64,000 nucleotides of DNA, from NCBI RefSeq assembly GCF_000004825.1, contig NW_008805066.1, positions 930,001-994,000 on the forward strand, written 5' to 3'. A program made the translations under genes and the position numbers. The stretch comes from Heterostelium album PN500. Taxonomy: Eukaryota; Evosea; Eumycetozoa; Acytosteliales; Acytosteliaceae. Position 1 is the first letter of the stretch. Every line of letters starts with the position of its first letter. Positions 43,534-53,517 of the stretch are shown in pieces. The notes under the pieces were generated by a model, which did no database searches, was not told the origin of the DNA, and was given only the letters and a program-made list of their open reading frames with translations.

Positions 43534-44776
43534 ATGTCTTTTGGAAAAGCATTACAGTCAGTGACAGTATTCATTGTCATTCCTTTGATGCTTGCTGTTC
43601 ATTCCAATGTAAGTAAAGAAAGTTTAAAATATTAAAAAAAAAAAAACAAAAAAAAAAAAAATTGATTGAAAGTGAATTTCGAATTTAACAAAAATGATTG
43701 GTTCATTTCCCACTATTATTAGAAAATAACATTACAAGCAGCATTGGATTTAATAGTTTGGTATATAGCAGTAGCGTTCTTTATTTATATTTTTAAAACA
43801 CCGTTAAAATTATATTTCATAGTCAAAGAGAAATCATTGCATCTCAAAGATCTACAACAAATCAATCCCGATAGCGAAGTCGTAAAGAATCATCTACAAG
43901 AATTATTTACAATAGAATGGAAGTAAGTAGTGTTTAGTTTATTATATATATAGTATATTTAATAAAGAATTACAATATCTATTCATTAGATTACTTACTA
44001 TTTCTTCTCTATCTGTATCTATCTATCTTTTTAGATTATTAATAGTTTCAATATTATGTCCGTTTGTTGCATTGTTTAGTTGGTATTCATTAGAGATTTT
44101 CTGTGTGAGATACTCGTTATCCACTCTGAGTCAACTGTTGCATCCCTACTTCATTATTATAGCGTCGTTTGTCACTACCTATCAACCTATATTCTATGTA
44201 ATCGATCACTTTAAGAAGCGAATGGATGAGTTGTATTCCGGTGTGGAAACAATCGATTTTACACTTGGTGGAATTGGCGGTGGTGGTGGTGGAAGTGGAG
44301 TAGGTGTCTCCACAGAGTCGGGTGGATCTTCTTCACCCAACAGAGTCAGCGGTGTTGGTAATCATGGAGCAACCTATCTGACACGCGACCGCTCCGATTC
44401 GGCGATAGAGTTTGAAATGCTAAAGAAATACGTTGAGCAACAGCTGAAGCAGCAGGACGAACGCAATCGACAGGAGCTGAAGAAGCAAGAGCGCGAGGTG
44501 CACGCCGTCGTCATACAGCTGCAGAACGAACTCACCATTTTGAAGCGTGACATACGCGAGTGGTCAAACAAGAAGTCGGCACATCTCCAAACGATCGAAT
44601 CTCGAGTGCTGGCAGTGGAGAACCAATTCGAAATCTACCAACTGATCACCGAGAAACAAAAATCCGATGCAGCAGAACTACAACAACAACAGCAACACAG
44701 TCACAGCTCAATGACAAACCTATTTAAATTCGTACCAACACCTATTTCTGCATTTAAACTACTTTCATCAAGATGA
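43534..44776 (+). CDS. multi-pass membrane protein with C-terminal coiled coil
   Basis: Exons 43534-43608, 43723-43922 and 44035-44776 join in phase to 338 residues. The first exon alone encodes a hydrophobic 25-residue start (SVTVFIVIPLMLAVHS), a signal anchor or first membrane helix. Further helices lie at about 31-48 (LIVWYIAVAFFIYIF), 93-115 (LLIVSILCPFVALFSWY) and 123-147 (HPYFIIIASFVTTYQPIFYV). After a Gly-rich stretch (GGIGGGGGGSG), residues ~210-300 are a charged heptad coiled coil (EQQLKQQDERNRQELKKQER). The family is not recognised. Organelle-shaping or tether proteins have similar layouts, but that is only a guess. Confidence 0.8.
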
Positions 44777-45307
44777 TAAATGATCGATCATAAGCAAATC
44801 AAATCATCTTTAAAAAAAAAAAAAAAAAAAAAAAGAAAATATACATTTGTTTTTTTTTTAATTTATCTATAAATAATAATAATTAAAAAAAAACAAAAAT
44901 AAATAAAATTGTAAATAAAATAAAATCATATGAAAGCAGTTATTTTAATTTTTATAGACTGATAGATATATAATTATCTATCTTGTAAAATCACTCTCTG
45001 TGAATTACCACACCCATCTTGTTGAAGTCAACACCCACCACAAAGTGTGAATTATAGTAATTCACATAAAATTTTAGATTTTAATTTTTTTTAATTTTTT
45101 TTTTAATTTTAAAAATCATTCAAATAAAAATAGTCAGAATTAATTGCACATTGATTATTATTGTATTTTATCAAATATATATTTAAAATTAAAAAAAAAG
45201 ATATATTTAAATATTTGTAAATTAATTATTTATTTATTATAAAGAAAAAATAAAATAAAACAAAAAGTTTTAGAAATATATAGAAAGAGTAAAGAAGTTA
45301 TAGTAAA
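44777..45307. other. AT-rich spacer with small inverted repeat
   Basis: Poly(A)-rich. At 44999-45008 and 45057-45066 the 10-mers TGTGAATTAC and GTAATTCACA are exact inverted copies around a C/A-rich core (CACACCCATC, CAACACCCACC). This could be a promoter element for the SH3 gene or the stem of a small RNA. I have no way to decide. Confidence 0.4.
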
Positions 45308-46718
45308 ATGACAAATAAAATAACTGGTAACTCTGTTGATGTATGATTGCTTCAAATACCTAATCAAAATCGAATAAGAATGATCATTAGTTTTTAAACA
45401 TTTACTAACAACATTCAAACACACACACTCTATTTTTATAGATAAAGAAACTAACTCTTAATGATGACGATGATGGATGGGATACTGATCCAGATTTTGT
45501 TGTAAGTATCTATTTGAACAACATACTACTACTTCTTTACTCTTCTTCTTCTTTAATTCATTCATTCATTCAATTAACATATGATATTACTTTTGAATAC
45601 AACACATTTAGAATCAAAACAATATCGATAATTCGAAATCAACACAAAAACAAGTAGGATCATCAGCGTTGGAAGCAGGTAAAGATTTGGTTCAGAAATC
45701 AGCACCAGTCGATAAAGTACCAACTACAGCGTCAAAGGTGGTGAGTGAACCTATACGTAAGAATCCTGCGATCTTTAGTGGTGGTGGTATCGCAACAACA
45801 CCATCACCAAAACCAGTTGCTAAACCAGCGTCAAAGCCATTCGGCGGCGCCGCCTACAAGAAGCCAGCTGCCACTGCCTTCAAGCCGTCGTCCGAACCAG
45901 AACCAGCTGCAGCTGCACCTGTAACAAGAGTAGTACCAACTCCAAAGGGTGCACCAGTAAAATTCCCATCGACTTCAGCATCGTCTGCACCGGCACCAGT
46001 CAAATTCACACCGGAACCAGTCGCCGTCTCCAAGCCACCAGTTGCCACCAAGCCAGCTCCACCAGCACCAATCAAATTCACTCCGGAACCAGCAGCTCCA
46101 GCACCAGTTCCAATCAAATCGAAACCAGCTCCACCACCTCCAGTAAAATTCACTCCAGCTGCGCCAGAGCCAGTTGTTGCCGCGCCAGTCAAGAAGCCAC
46201 CTCCACCTCCAAAGCGTGTTGTCGTTCCAGAACCAGAACCAGAGCCAGTCTACGAAGAACAACAATACGATCAACAGCAATACGATCAATCTGGATATGA
46301 TCAATCTGGATACGATCAATCGGGATACGATCAATCGGGATACGATCAGAATCAACACTACGACGACCAAAACCAATATTACGACGACCAATCTGGATAC
46401 GATCAAAATCAACACTACGACGATCAATCGGGATACGACCAATCGGGATACGATCAGAACCAACACTACGATCAATCGGGATACGATCAAAATCAACACT
46501 ACGACGATCAATCGGGATACGATCATCAACAGGCAGCAGGTACTGGACAACAAGCAAAAGCATTATACGACTATGAAGCAGCAGCAGAAGGTGATCTATC
46601 TTTCTATGCTGGTGATATTATTAATATTCACGACACCTCTGACGAATCAGGTTGGTGGATCGGTGAGTGTCAAGGATTCACTGGTACTTTCCCTGCCAAT
46701 TTCGTACAATTACTTTAA
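45308..46718 (+). CDS. SH3-domain protein with proline-rich region and GYDQ repeats
   Basis: Exons 45308-45340, 45442-45501 and 45612-46718 give 399 residues, starting MTNKITGNSVD. Residues 12-31 are KKLTLNDDDDGWDTDPDFV, an acidic Trp motif. About 75-245 is Pro/Ala/Lys-rich with repeated APVKFTPEP-like units, and ~246-335 is a repeat of Gly-Tyr-Asp-Gln and Asn-Gln-His-Tyr-Asp units. The last ~57 residues are an SH3 domain: ALYDYEAAAEGDLSFYAGD, WWIGEC, and a closing FPANFVQLL. The layout recalls the C-terminal half of actin-binding Abp1, but no ADF-homology domain precedes it. The proline units are likely SH3 ligands, and the Tyr/Gln repeat is prion-like and could drive condensation at actin or endocytic sites. 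The two small first exons are supported by phase and splice signals only. Confidence 0.85.
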
Positions 46719-47235
46719 AATAAAATAATACTATTAATAATAATAAAAAAAACATGAAAAAAAAATTCAAAGTCAGTTTCTTTTGTTGTAATTTTGTGAG
46801 TATGAGTTTATCTTGGAATATTCTTAAATGAATGATCACTATTATTAAATTTAAAATATACTTACAATGAGTTTGATTGAAAGCAATGAAATACTGAATA
46901 TCTGATCCATAGAGAGCTACAGTTTATGGATTCAAAATTGATTGTTTTGTTGCAACTAAGAGCGGTTTAAAAAAAAAAATCTCAATTTTGTTAAAAAATG
47001 ATAAAAATTAGCCGATTGCAAAGTTTTTCTGCATGTTCAATACACTTTTGTAAAATGAGCCATCCGATAATTTTTTTAAAAAACCTGAATATCAAGTGTT
47101 AGTTGCAACTAAGTTAAACCGCTCTAAAAACAATTAGAATTTTTTTGTGAAACTTCAAAAATAAGTTTATAAAAATTTTAAAAACAAAAATCAATTTTAA
47201 TTAGTACTGAAATTTTACATTATTTTCATTCAAAA
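46719..47235. other. spacer containing a small repeat-flanked segment
   Basis: AT-rich except for the repeat pair at 46949-47125 described separately. The rest shows no gene. Confidence 0.5.
46949..47125. repeat. 177-bp segment with combined direct and inverted end repeats
   Basis: GTTGCAACTAAG occurs at 46949-46960 and again at 47102-47113 in the same direction. Overlapping or next to these, AGAGCGGTTTAA at 46959-46970 is matched by its exact reverse complement TTAAACCGCTCT at 47114-47125. No open frame lies between. It may be a MITE-like insertion or a paired regulatory site. Confidence 0.55.
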
Positions 47236-48329
47236 ATGGATAATTTGATTAGATCTTTATTATTGTTTTATTTATTATTCTTTATAAGAATACATTCAAC
47301 AAGTTCTCAACCTACAACATTGACCTGTACTGAATTGAACTTCACATCGATAAGTTTGACAACCGGACAATTAATTCAAAGCTATGCTTTCGAGTCACCA
47401 CATTTTATAACTAGTTTATTAAAATGTTCAGGTAATGATTATTATGTATTAGCGTCTGGACCTGATTCATATCAACCAGGTTATTTCAATATTTCCATTC
47501 TAAATGGTGAAGTAAGTGTTATTCATTTTTTCTTACCTTCTCTCAAATAACAAACAAACAATATTAATATTAATCAACGAACAATTTTAGACAGGTACAT
47601 TCACAACCAAAGCAACATTCTATATTCCTGAGAATCCAATGTTCATTTATCAATCCAATAGTATTGATCTTCCAAGTGGGTTGGCATTCACAACTTTTTG
47701 TAACTCCGGTTCGTCATATATTTATATATTTGATATGAATACTGAAACTGTGTACGTTAAATATAACAATAATCAATATGTAAACTACATTTTATTAACT
47801 AAATATTAATCAATTTAAAAACAGTGAAACAATAGCAACTAATAACCATTGTGTATTATATACTTTTGGGGCATATGATCCAACAAATCAATTATATTAT
47901 TTATATGGATATGAAACGGGAACTAGATCATCATTATCATTTGGAGTGTATTCTATGATCACCAAAAACATAACTTATTATGATATACCATTTGAAATGC
48001 AGTTTTGGTCATCCGTTGAAACAATCCATGTTTATGAATCAATAGTTTATGTTGGTCTCTTACAGGATAAATACTATCAAGTTATCACCATTGATTTTAA
48101 TACAAAAACAACACGAAGTATTTTCAAAGCTGATTTTCAACAATTAGAAACTACAGCAGAGTTTGTTTTAGATCCAAATGGATATATGGTTGTAGTTTCA
48201 CTCAATCCACCCAATTATAATATATTCACAATCGATCTTCAAACAGAACAATACACCAATCAAAGTATTCCTAACAAGGCACGAATTCTTTCAGAATTTT
48301 TCTTGGGAAATATGTTTTGTGCCCAATAA
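47236..48329 (+). CDS. secreted protein with propeller-like repeats
   Basis: Exons 47236-47511, 47591-47751 and 47825-48329 give 313 residues. The N-terminus (IRSLLLFYLLFFIRIHSTSS) is a signal peptide, likely cleaved near residue 24. The remainder is rich in Tyr/Thr/Asn strands of the form SSYIYIFDMNTETV, NQLYYLYGYETGT and NYNIFTIDLQTEQY, at roughly 45-residue spacing, as in YVTN/PQQ-like beta-propellers. No catalytic motif and no membrane anchor at the C-terminus. Dictyostelids secrete many such proteins, whose functions are mostly unknown. Confidence 0.82.
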
Positions 48330-48825
48330 TAAATTTATCTAAATTACATTATTGACTACCTGATGTTTGTAGTTTTTGAATTGAGGATTGAAATCTCTCA
48401 TTATTTTAATGCTTCAAAATTCAATAATTATTCAAATCTACCTATTTTATATCTATACTCCTATAACAACATATTTTTTGTAAAAGTTTTTTTTACTATT
48501 AGTTGTAGGTTTTTTTTTTAATTTGTGTAATTTCATTTTATTAGTTTTATAAATATTTTATTATTTATTTGAACAAACATCAATTTTTAACAAAACTGTT
48601 TATAGAGGTTTGAAAAATATCGTATCAAAATTAAAAAAAAAAAAATTGGAATTTTAATTTGAATCTGTATAATTTATAAAAGAGAAAAAAAAAATAAATT
48701 AAAAAAATAAAATAAAATAAATAATATATTAATCAATAGTCAAATTATATGAATAAAAATAGTTAATTAATATTTTTTATTGATTTATTAATGTATTTGG
48801 CAATAAAATGGTATAACAAGTGAAT
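48330..48825. other. AT-rich spacer between convergent genes
   Basis: Only A/T-rich 3' flanks seen. Confidence 0.6.
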
Positions 48826-49966
48826 TTAATCAAGAGGTAATTCTGAAAGATCGAATCTTAGTCCGTCAACAGCACCAATACAATGAATGATAATGTTTGG
48901 ACCATTTACTGCATTTTGGGCCAGGTTGAGAGGTATGGCAACGAACAAGACGTTTGGATAATTCTGTTGGATCCCATCGTAGTCGAAGGTAGGAACAGGA
49001 ACAAGATTCTGGAAATATACTTGTTGCCATTGAAGTTGTTGTAGTTTATGACGCTTGGTGTCAAGAACACTCTGAACAGCCAATACAACGGCTTGTGGGA
49101 AGTTAGCTAGGTTTTCTACTGCATTTTGTAGGTCTACAATGTCCAACTGTAACTGATTCGTCTCGTTGGTAACGTTGCCCTGTTGGATAGCAATTTGGTT
49201 GGCAAGATTGACCAAGTTGGTATTACAATAAAGGTATGCATTTCCCCCTTTTCTATCGAATAGGATGCCGGACTCTACTCCAGATGAAATCCATCGGCAC
49301 ATCTTTCTTTGTTGGTAGATGAGAGCATTGTTTGCTCCAGGACCATAAGAGCGGACTTCTACAACAAAGTCTGGTTGAATTGTAAATCCCTTATCATTTT
49401 TTATTGAATCTGGTATGTTGGCATATCTGTTTGCTGATATGAAACAAGAATCTGGGTAACTTGAAATGGTAAAAAATTAGCAAAATCTCACTCTACTCTT
49501 TTCTTTCAATATTTGATTGATATACATACTAAGAAACAAGAGCATTATTGACTCTGAATTTGAATTTGGTATGTGAACCAAACACTGAACCATTGATGTT
49601 GTTAGCTTTGTTCCAGTTTCGTATTTGACTTCCAAATTCTAAACATTGTTTATCTGGTCTTCCAGCCATGTATCTTATCCACAAAACTGATTTATCTTCT
49701 GTCTCAATTCTAAGATGGTTGTTGAACTGCACAATCTCGTCAAGAGGGTCAAAGCTGAAAAAGGAAAGTAGAGGTTCAATGTTCACCGGTGTTTCAACTG
49801 GAATCTTAAGCTTTTGAACTAAAGGATCGTAGTCACCTATTGATACTTGTGAATTGAGTTTTACTATTTTATTATAGGTCAAGCTATCTAGCTCTCGAGG
49901 TAGTAATAAAAATTCGTAGTTAGGTTGCTCTACCTGCTCAATATGATTATTATTATTGATATCCAT
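48826..49966 (-). CDS. Uma2-like PD-(D/E)XK nuclease-fold protein
   Basis: Exons 49530-49966 and 48826-49459 give 356 residues. The core spans the intron: SYYPDSCFISANRY, then IQPDFVVEVRS, then YQQRKMCRWISSGVESGILF and a YLY strand. This is the order of the Uma2 (DUF820) family, abundant in cyanobacteria, where it is classed as a putative restriction-endonuclease fold: PD.sfv....., PDlvvEV.S....., K...Y...Gv.eywlvd. The Asp of QPD and the Glu of VVEV fit the catalytic pair, but the Lys position of the motif is uncertain. The C-terminal third is a Gln/Asn-rich helix with heptads. No membrane segment. In a eukaryote this fold suggests bacterial origin or a domesticated nuclease. Activity is not shown. 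Confidence 0.75.
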
Positions 49967-50401
49967 ATTTTTGATTGAAACGAATGAAATAATAGATTTT
50001 AATTAATGGATGTTAAAAAATTATTATCCTTTTTGTTAACAAATTAGACAAAATGATCCTTCACCCACTTTTTTTTTTATTAATAATAATAAACTTTAAT
50101 AACCCACCAAAAATAGTGTTTTTATGGAGTTTTGTATGGTCTTTTTTTGTTACTTTTTCACAAAAATTTTTATTTCATTGTGTCTATTATTTGATAGACT
50201 TTAATCACCTTTCACTTTTTTAGTTATTTGATTGCAATTCCAGTATATTTTTGGATTAAGAATGTTAAGTTTTGAATGAGACAACGAGAAATTAAAAATT
50301 TATGGAGAAAAAGGTGTGAAAACACTACTAAATTGAACAAAATTCACTTTAACTTTCACAATACCACGGAATTTTTGTTTTTTTAAATTTTATTTTTAAG
50401 T
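49967..50401. other. spacer, probably includes the 3' end of the piggyBac element
   Basis: AT-rich. Candidate TTAA sites are present, but I found no terminal inverted repeat matching sequence on the other side of the transposase. Confidence 0.4.
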
Positions 50402-52156
50402 TTAATCTGTCTCATTTTGATGTTTTTCAAAGTGGCTTTGTGCAAAATAAAGGCCACAGTGTTCACATCTGTAGTTTGAACTTAATTTGCATTTTGGAAC
50501 ACAATTGCATGTCTTTTTGTGTGATTGTTTGGAAAGAGTTCTTTTTTTGAGGTGGATGAAGAAGATGTGGTGGAGGTGATTGGTATGATACGAAGGCTAT
50601 AGTGTCTGGAAATATGACGAGAAATATCACGAATGAACTCTAGAAGTGATATCTGATGCCATTCATTGTAAATAATCCATGCATTGACAATGGAAGCGTA
50701 AAGAAAGTATTTAAAGATATTTAACCACCATCTACGAGATTTCAAAGAATACTGGTATTGACCAATATTTTTGTTGTTTCTGTCGACATGTCCCATGTTA
50801 GATCGATAAAGGCTCAACTCTTGAGGATATTCCTTAGTTATTGTTCCACTATTTACATATTTCACATCTTTAAAATGTTCGCCATTTGTTGAGAATGTTG
50901 AAAGGAGATTGAAACTTTTACTATCATTAATTCTCCAGAGCATCATCTTTTTATCTAAGCACTTGGAAACATAGTCTACCTCACTATTTTCAGAGCTATG
51001 TCTTAGACTATATGGTAGTCCGGCTGCCGTATTCTTGATTGTACCAGTTGCATAGTATTGTTTCTTTTCGTATAAATCTGAAAAAATATCTATGCTACTG
51101 TAGTAGTTGTCCATATAAACGTGATATTTCTGATCTTTAGGTAAATCTTTGAGAAGATATAGGATCACATCTTGGACTAATCCTCTTTCAGAAGATGTAC
51201 GAGATGTATCTTTACCTGCTTTACCTTGGTAGATCATAAAGGAATAGAGGTAACCTTTACTATCAGCTTTCTTGAACACCTTGAAGCCCCATTTAGTAGG
51301 TTTAGCAGGCATATATTGAATGGAAGGATGATTGTGACGACTACCGATCATATCTTCATCGATTGATATAATGGTTGTTGGACTCCAATAATATTTGAAT
51401 TTGCTTTCCAAGTGTTTAATCAAAGGTCTAATTTTATAAAAAATATCATTAGGATCCTTTTGATTGTTATTTGACAAATGAATAGTTGAAAAAATGCTGG
51501 TAAATTGATTTCTAGACATTATACTTCGAACTGGATCGTATCCTTCACCATTTTCACACCAATAATCAGAAAAAGATGGTAATTTGCAGATTCCCATCCA
51601 TAGCAAGACACCAATAAATCCCATAATGATTTCATATGTACATTCTGATTGGAAATGTTGTTTAAACTCAACATTTTTACCCATTTGATCCATGTATCTG
51701 TTGGTTTCTGCTGTTATGTGTGTAATAATAGTCCGATCAAAGAATAGTGTAAAGATTTCATACGGAGTTGATGCCTTCAGATTTTTAGTGCAATTACCAC
51801 TAAAATCGGGTTCAGTGATTTTTTCAGAGGAAAAATTTAAATCTGTCCAACCATGTTCGCTTTTTTCTCCACGACTCATAATTTCATCAATTAGATTTGG
51901 TTTAGTTTGATTTGGGTTCCACCCATTGGATCTACAAATTTCTTTCAATTCTTCGACCTTCATTCTATTAAAATATTCATCATTTTCCTCAAAATCTTGA
52001 TTTTTACTGTTAGAAACATAGTAGGAAAAACTAATATACTATATTTTATTTACCTCGATCATCTAAAGTATTTTCCAGCAAATGTTGTTGAATTTCATTT
52101 TCATCATCAGTTTCCACTTCTTGGGCAATATTGTCCTCATCCATCAATATTGATGA
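50402..52156 (-). mobile_element. piggyBac-type DNA transposon (ends not located)
   Basis: The span covers the transposase frame, a C-terminal zinc-binding segment in another frame (down to the stop at 50402-50404) and an upstream coding segment starting at 52156. That upstream segment reads MSSILMDEDNIAQEVE, is acidic and ends at CGAGGTAAATA. It may be a first exon with a short intron, but the phases do not close, so a second small frame break or a different splice site is needed. TTAA duplications and inverted ends were searched by eye and not found. Confidence 0.8.
50482..51963 (-). CDS. piggyBac transposase (main frame)
   Basis: 493 codons. Residues 1-32 (MKVEELKEICRSNGWNP..) form a SAP-like DNA-binding motif. 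The DDE_Tnp_1_7 catalytic domain follows, with Asp202 in IISIDEDMIG, Asp285 in HVYMDNYYSS and Asp394 in SNMGHVDRNNK, the three aspartates of the piggyBac family. RRWWLNIFKYF completes the fold. After the A7 run near 50535 this frame ends in a non-homologous tail. The neighbouring frame gives KKTCNCVPKC then YRCEHCGLYFAQSHFEKH, the cysteine-rich C-terminal domain that binds the element's ends in this family. One A fewer than needed explains it. The element could thus be recently inactivated, or the run miscounted. Confidence 0.93.
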   Translation of the reverse strand: MKVEELKEICRSNGWNPNQTKPNLIDEIMSRGEKSEHGWTDLNFSSEKITEPDFSGNCTKNLKASTPYEIFTLFFDRTIITHITAETNRYMDQMGKNVEFKQHFQSECTYEIIMGFIGVLLWMGICKLPSFSDYWCENGEGYDPVRSIMSRNQFTSIFSTIHLSNNNQKDPNDIFYKIRPLIKHLESKFKYYWSPTTIISIDEDMIGSRHNHPSIQYMPAKPTKWGFKVFKKADSKGYLYSFMIYQGKAGKDTSRTSSERGLVQDVILYLLKDLPKDQKYHVYMDNYYSSIDIFSDLYEKKQYYATGTIKNTAAGLPYSLRHSSENSEVDYVSKCLDKKMMLWRINDSKSFNLLSTFSTNGEHFKDVKYVNSGTITKEYPQELSLYRSNMGHVDRNNKNIGQYQYSLKSRRWWLNIFKYFLYASIVNAWIIYNEWHQISLLEFIRDISRHISRHYSLRIIPITSTTSSSSTSKKELFPNNHTKRHAIVFQNAN

Positions 52157-53517
52157 CATTATAACTTTTTCCTATTTAACTCTTACAAAATGAAATAAAA
52201 ATAAATAAAATTTATAAGACGCAAAATTTTTAAAAAATAAATTTTTTTGTTGTGCTAGATATTTTGAGTGTGTGTAAAAATTACTTAAAAGTAGAAATTA
52301 AACTTGACCACATTTTGACTTTCAAGTCAAATTTAACTCTAAAAGAATGGGGGTTTCACCAATCTTGTTTATATTCTGACCGTCCATGTTATCCCAAATT
52401 CTTTAAAACCAATACAAAATTTCTAGTTGTCATTTATAACATAAAAATTAATTTTTTTATCATAAAACTTATTTCAATTCATTCCCAATAGTAAATATTA
52501 TAGAATAATTGATTCTCTACTAAAAAATATTAAAATTAACAAATAAAGAACATATTTGCAATATTTGCTATTTTTTTGGTAAAATGAAAATCTCAAAAAA
52601 AAAATGTTTTCTCAATTTTGCTAATATTTAACTTAATTGAACATATTGAAACCATTTTAAACCTTTTTTTTTTTAAAATCGCACCAACTCCCGGACGATT
52701 CGAATTATAATAAATTGAACAAAAAAAAATAAATATTCATCATCAAGACATCAACCTTTACTCATAAAAAAACCCACGGTAACGTAAAAGTTAAACAAAA
52801 ACTCTATTTTCATTTTGTCAAAAATTTTATTTCTTTTATTAGACTTTTGAAACAACAGGTTCAGAGAAGTTTTCTACTCATAATGATAAGGTAAGATATA
52901 ACCACAAATGACATCGTAAGGAGTTAAATTAGATAAGAAAGCTATTTCCCAAATAAGTTTGGTTTTAAAAAAATTATTGAATAAATTAGAAAAATATTTT
53001 GAGATAGGAATTGAATCAAATATTAAACTACTAGTTATTGTAAATTAATGATAACTTGTTTGTTCTGGATACTAACCGTAATTAATTATATTACTAATTT
53101 ACTAATTAGTACATCAAAGTTTGTCCCAGTTTAAATTAGTGACTAAAACCTTTAACTATTCTGTAGTAAAATTCTATTTTATATTATAAAAAAGGAAGAT
53201 TTGGAATCTGTAAAAAGAGTTGTAAGAGTCACCTATGAAGTTGATCGTTAAATTTAATATTAAAAACAATAAATATTTAAATCACTGAATTTATTTGTTT
53301 TCAATTTAATAGTTTGATGTAATATAATTGTTTATTTTTATTAGACTTTATTTAATTCTATTCTTAGAATTAAGAAATCAATAATCTTTATTATCTATTA
53401 AAGCAAACTAATAGATCTAAAGGAATAGAACGAACCTTTAGGGTTGTCAAAATTTTTACAAAATCCAAAAAATTTGTGTATTTAATCCTTCTTGTTCTTT
53501 ATTTAGAAAGTTAAAAA
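52157..53517. other. spacer with scraps of coding-like sequence
   Basis: At about 52680-52712, codons reading Pro-Thr-Pro-Gly-Arg-Phe-Glu-Leu resemble the start of exon 2 of the M1 aminopeptidase at 29481 (STPGQFELS). At 52850-52891 a TTATTAG|..|GTAAGA segment looks like an isolated exon encoding TFETTGSEKFSTHNDK. A 16-bp palindrome TTGACTTTCAAGTCAA lies at 52315-52330. The rest is AT-rich. Confidence 0.4.

Noticed and set aside
44281-44300. GGTGGT run as a regulatory G-rich element
   Set aside because: It encodes the Gly run of the membrane protein in frame.
45975-46728. Long Arg/Ile- and Asn/Thr-rich frames over the SH3 gene repeat tract
   Set aside because: Out-of-frame readings of the SGYDQ repeat.
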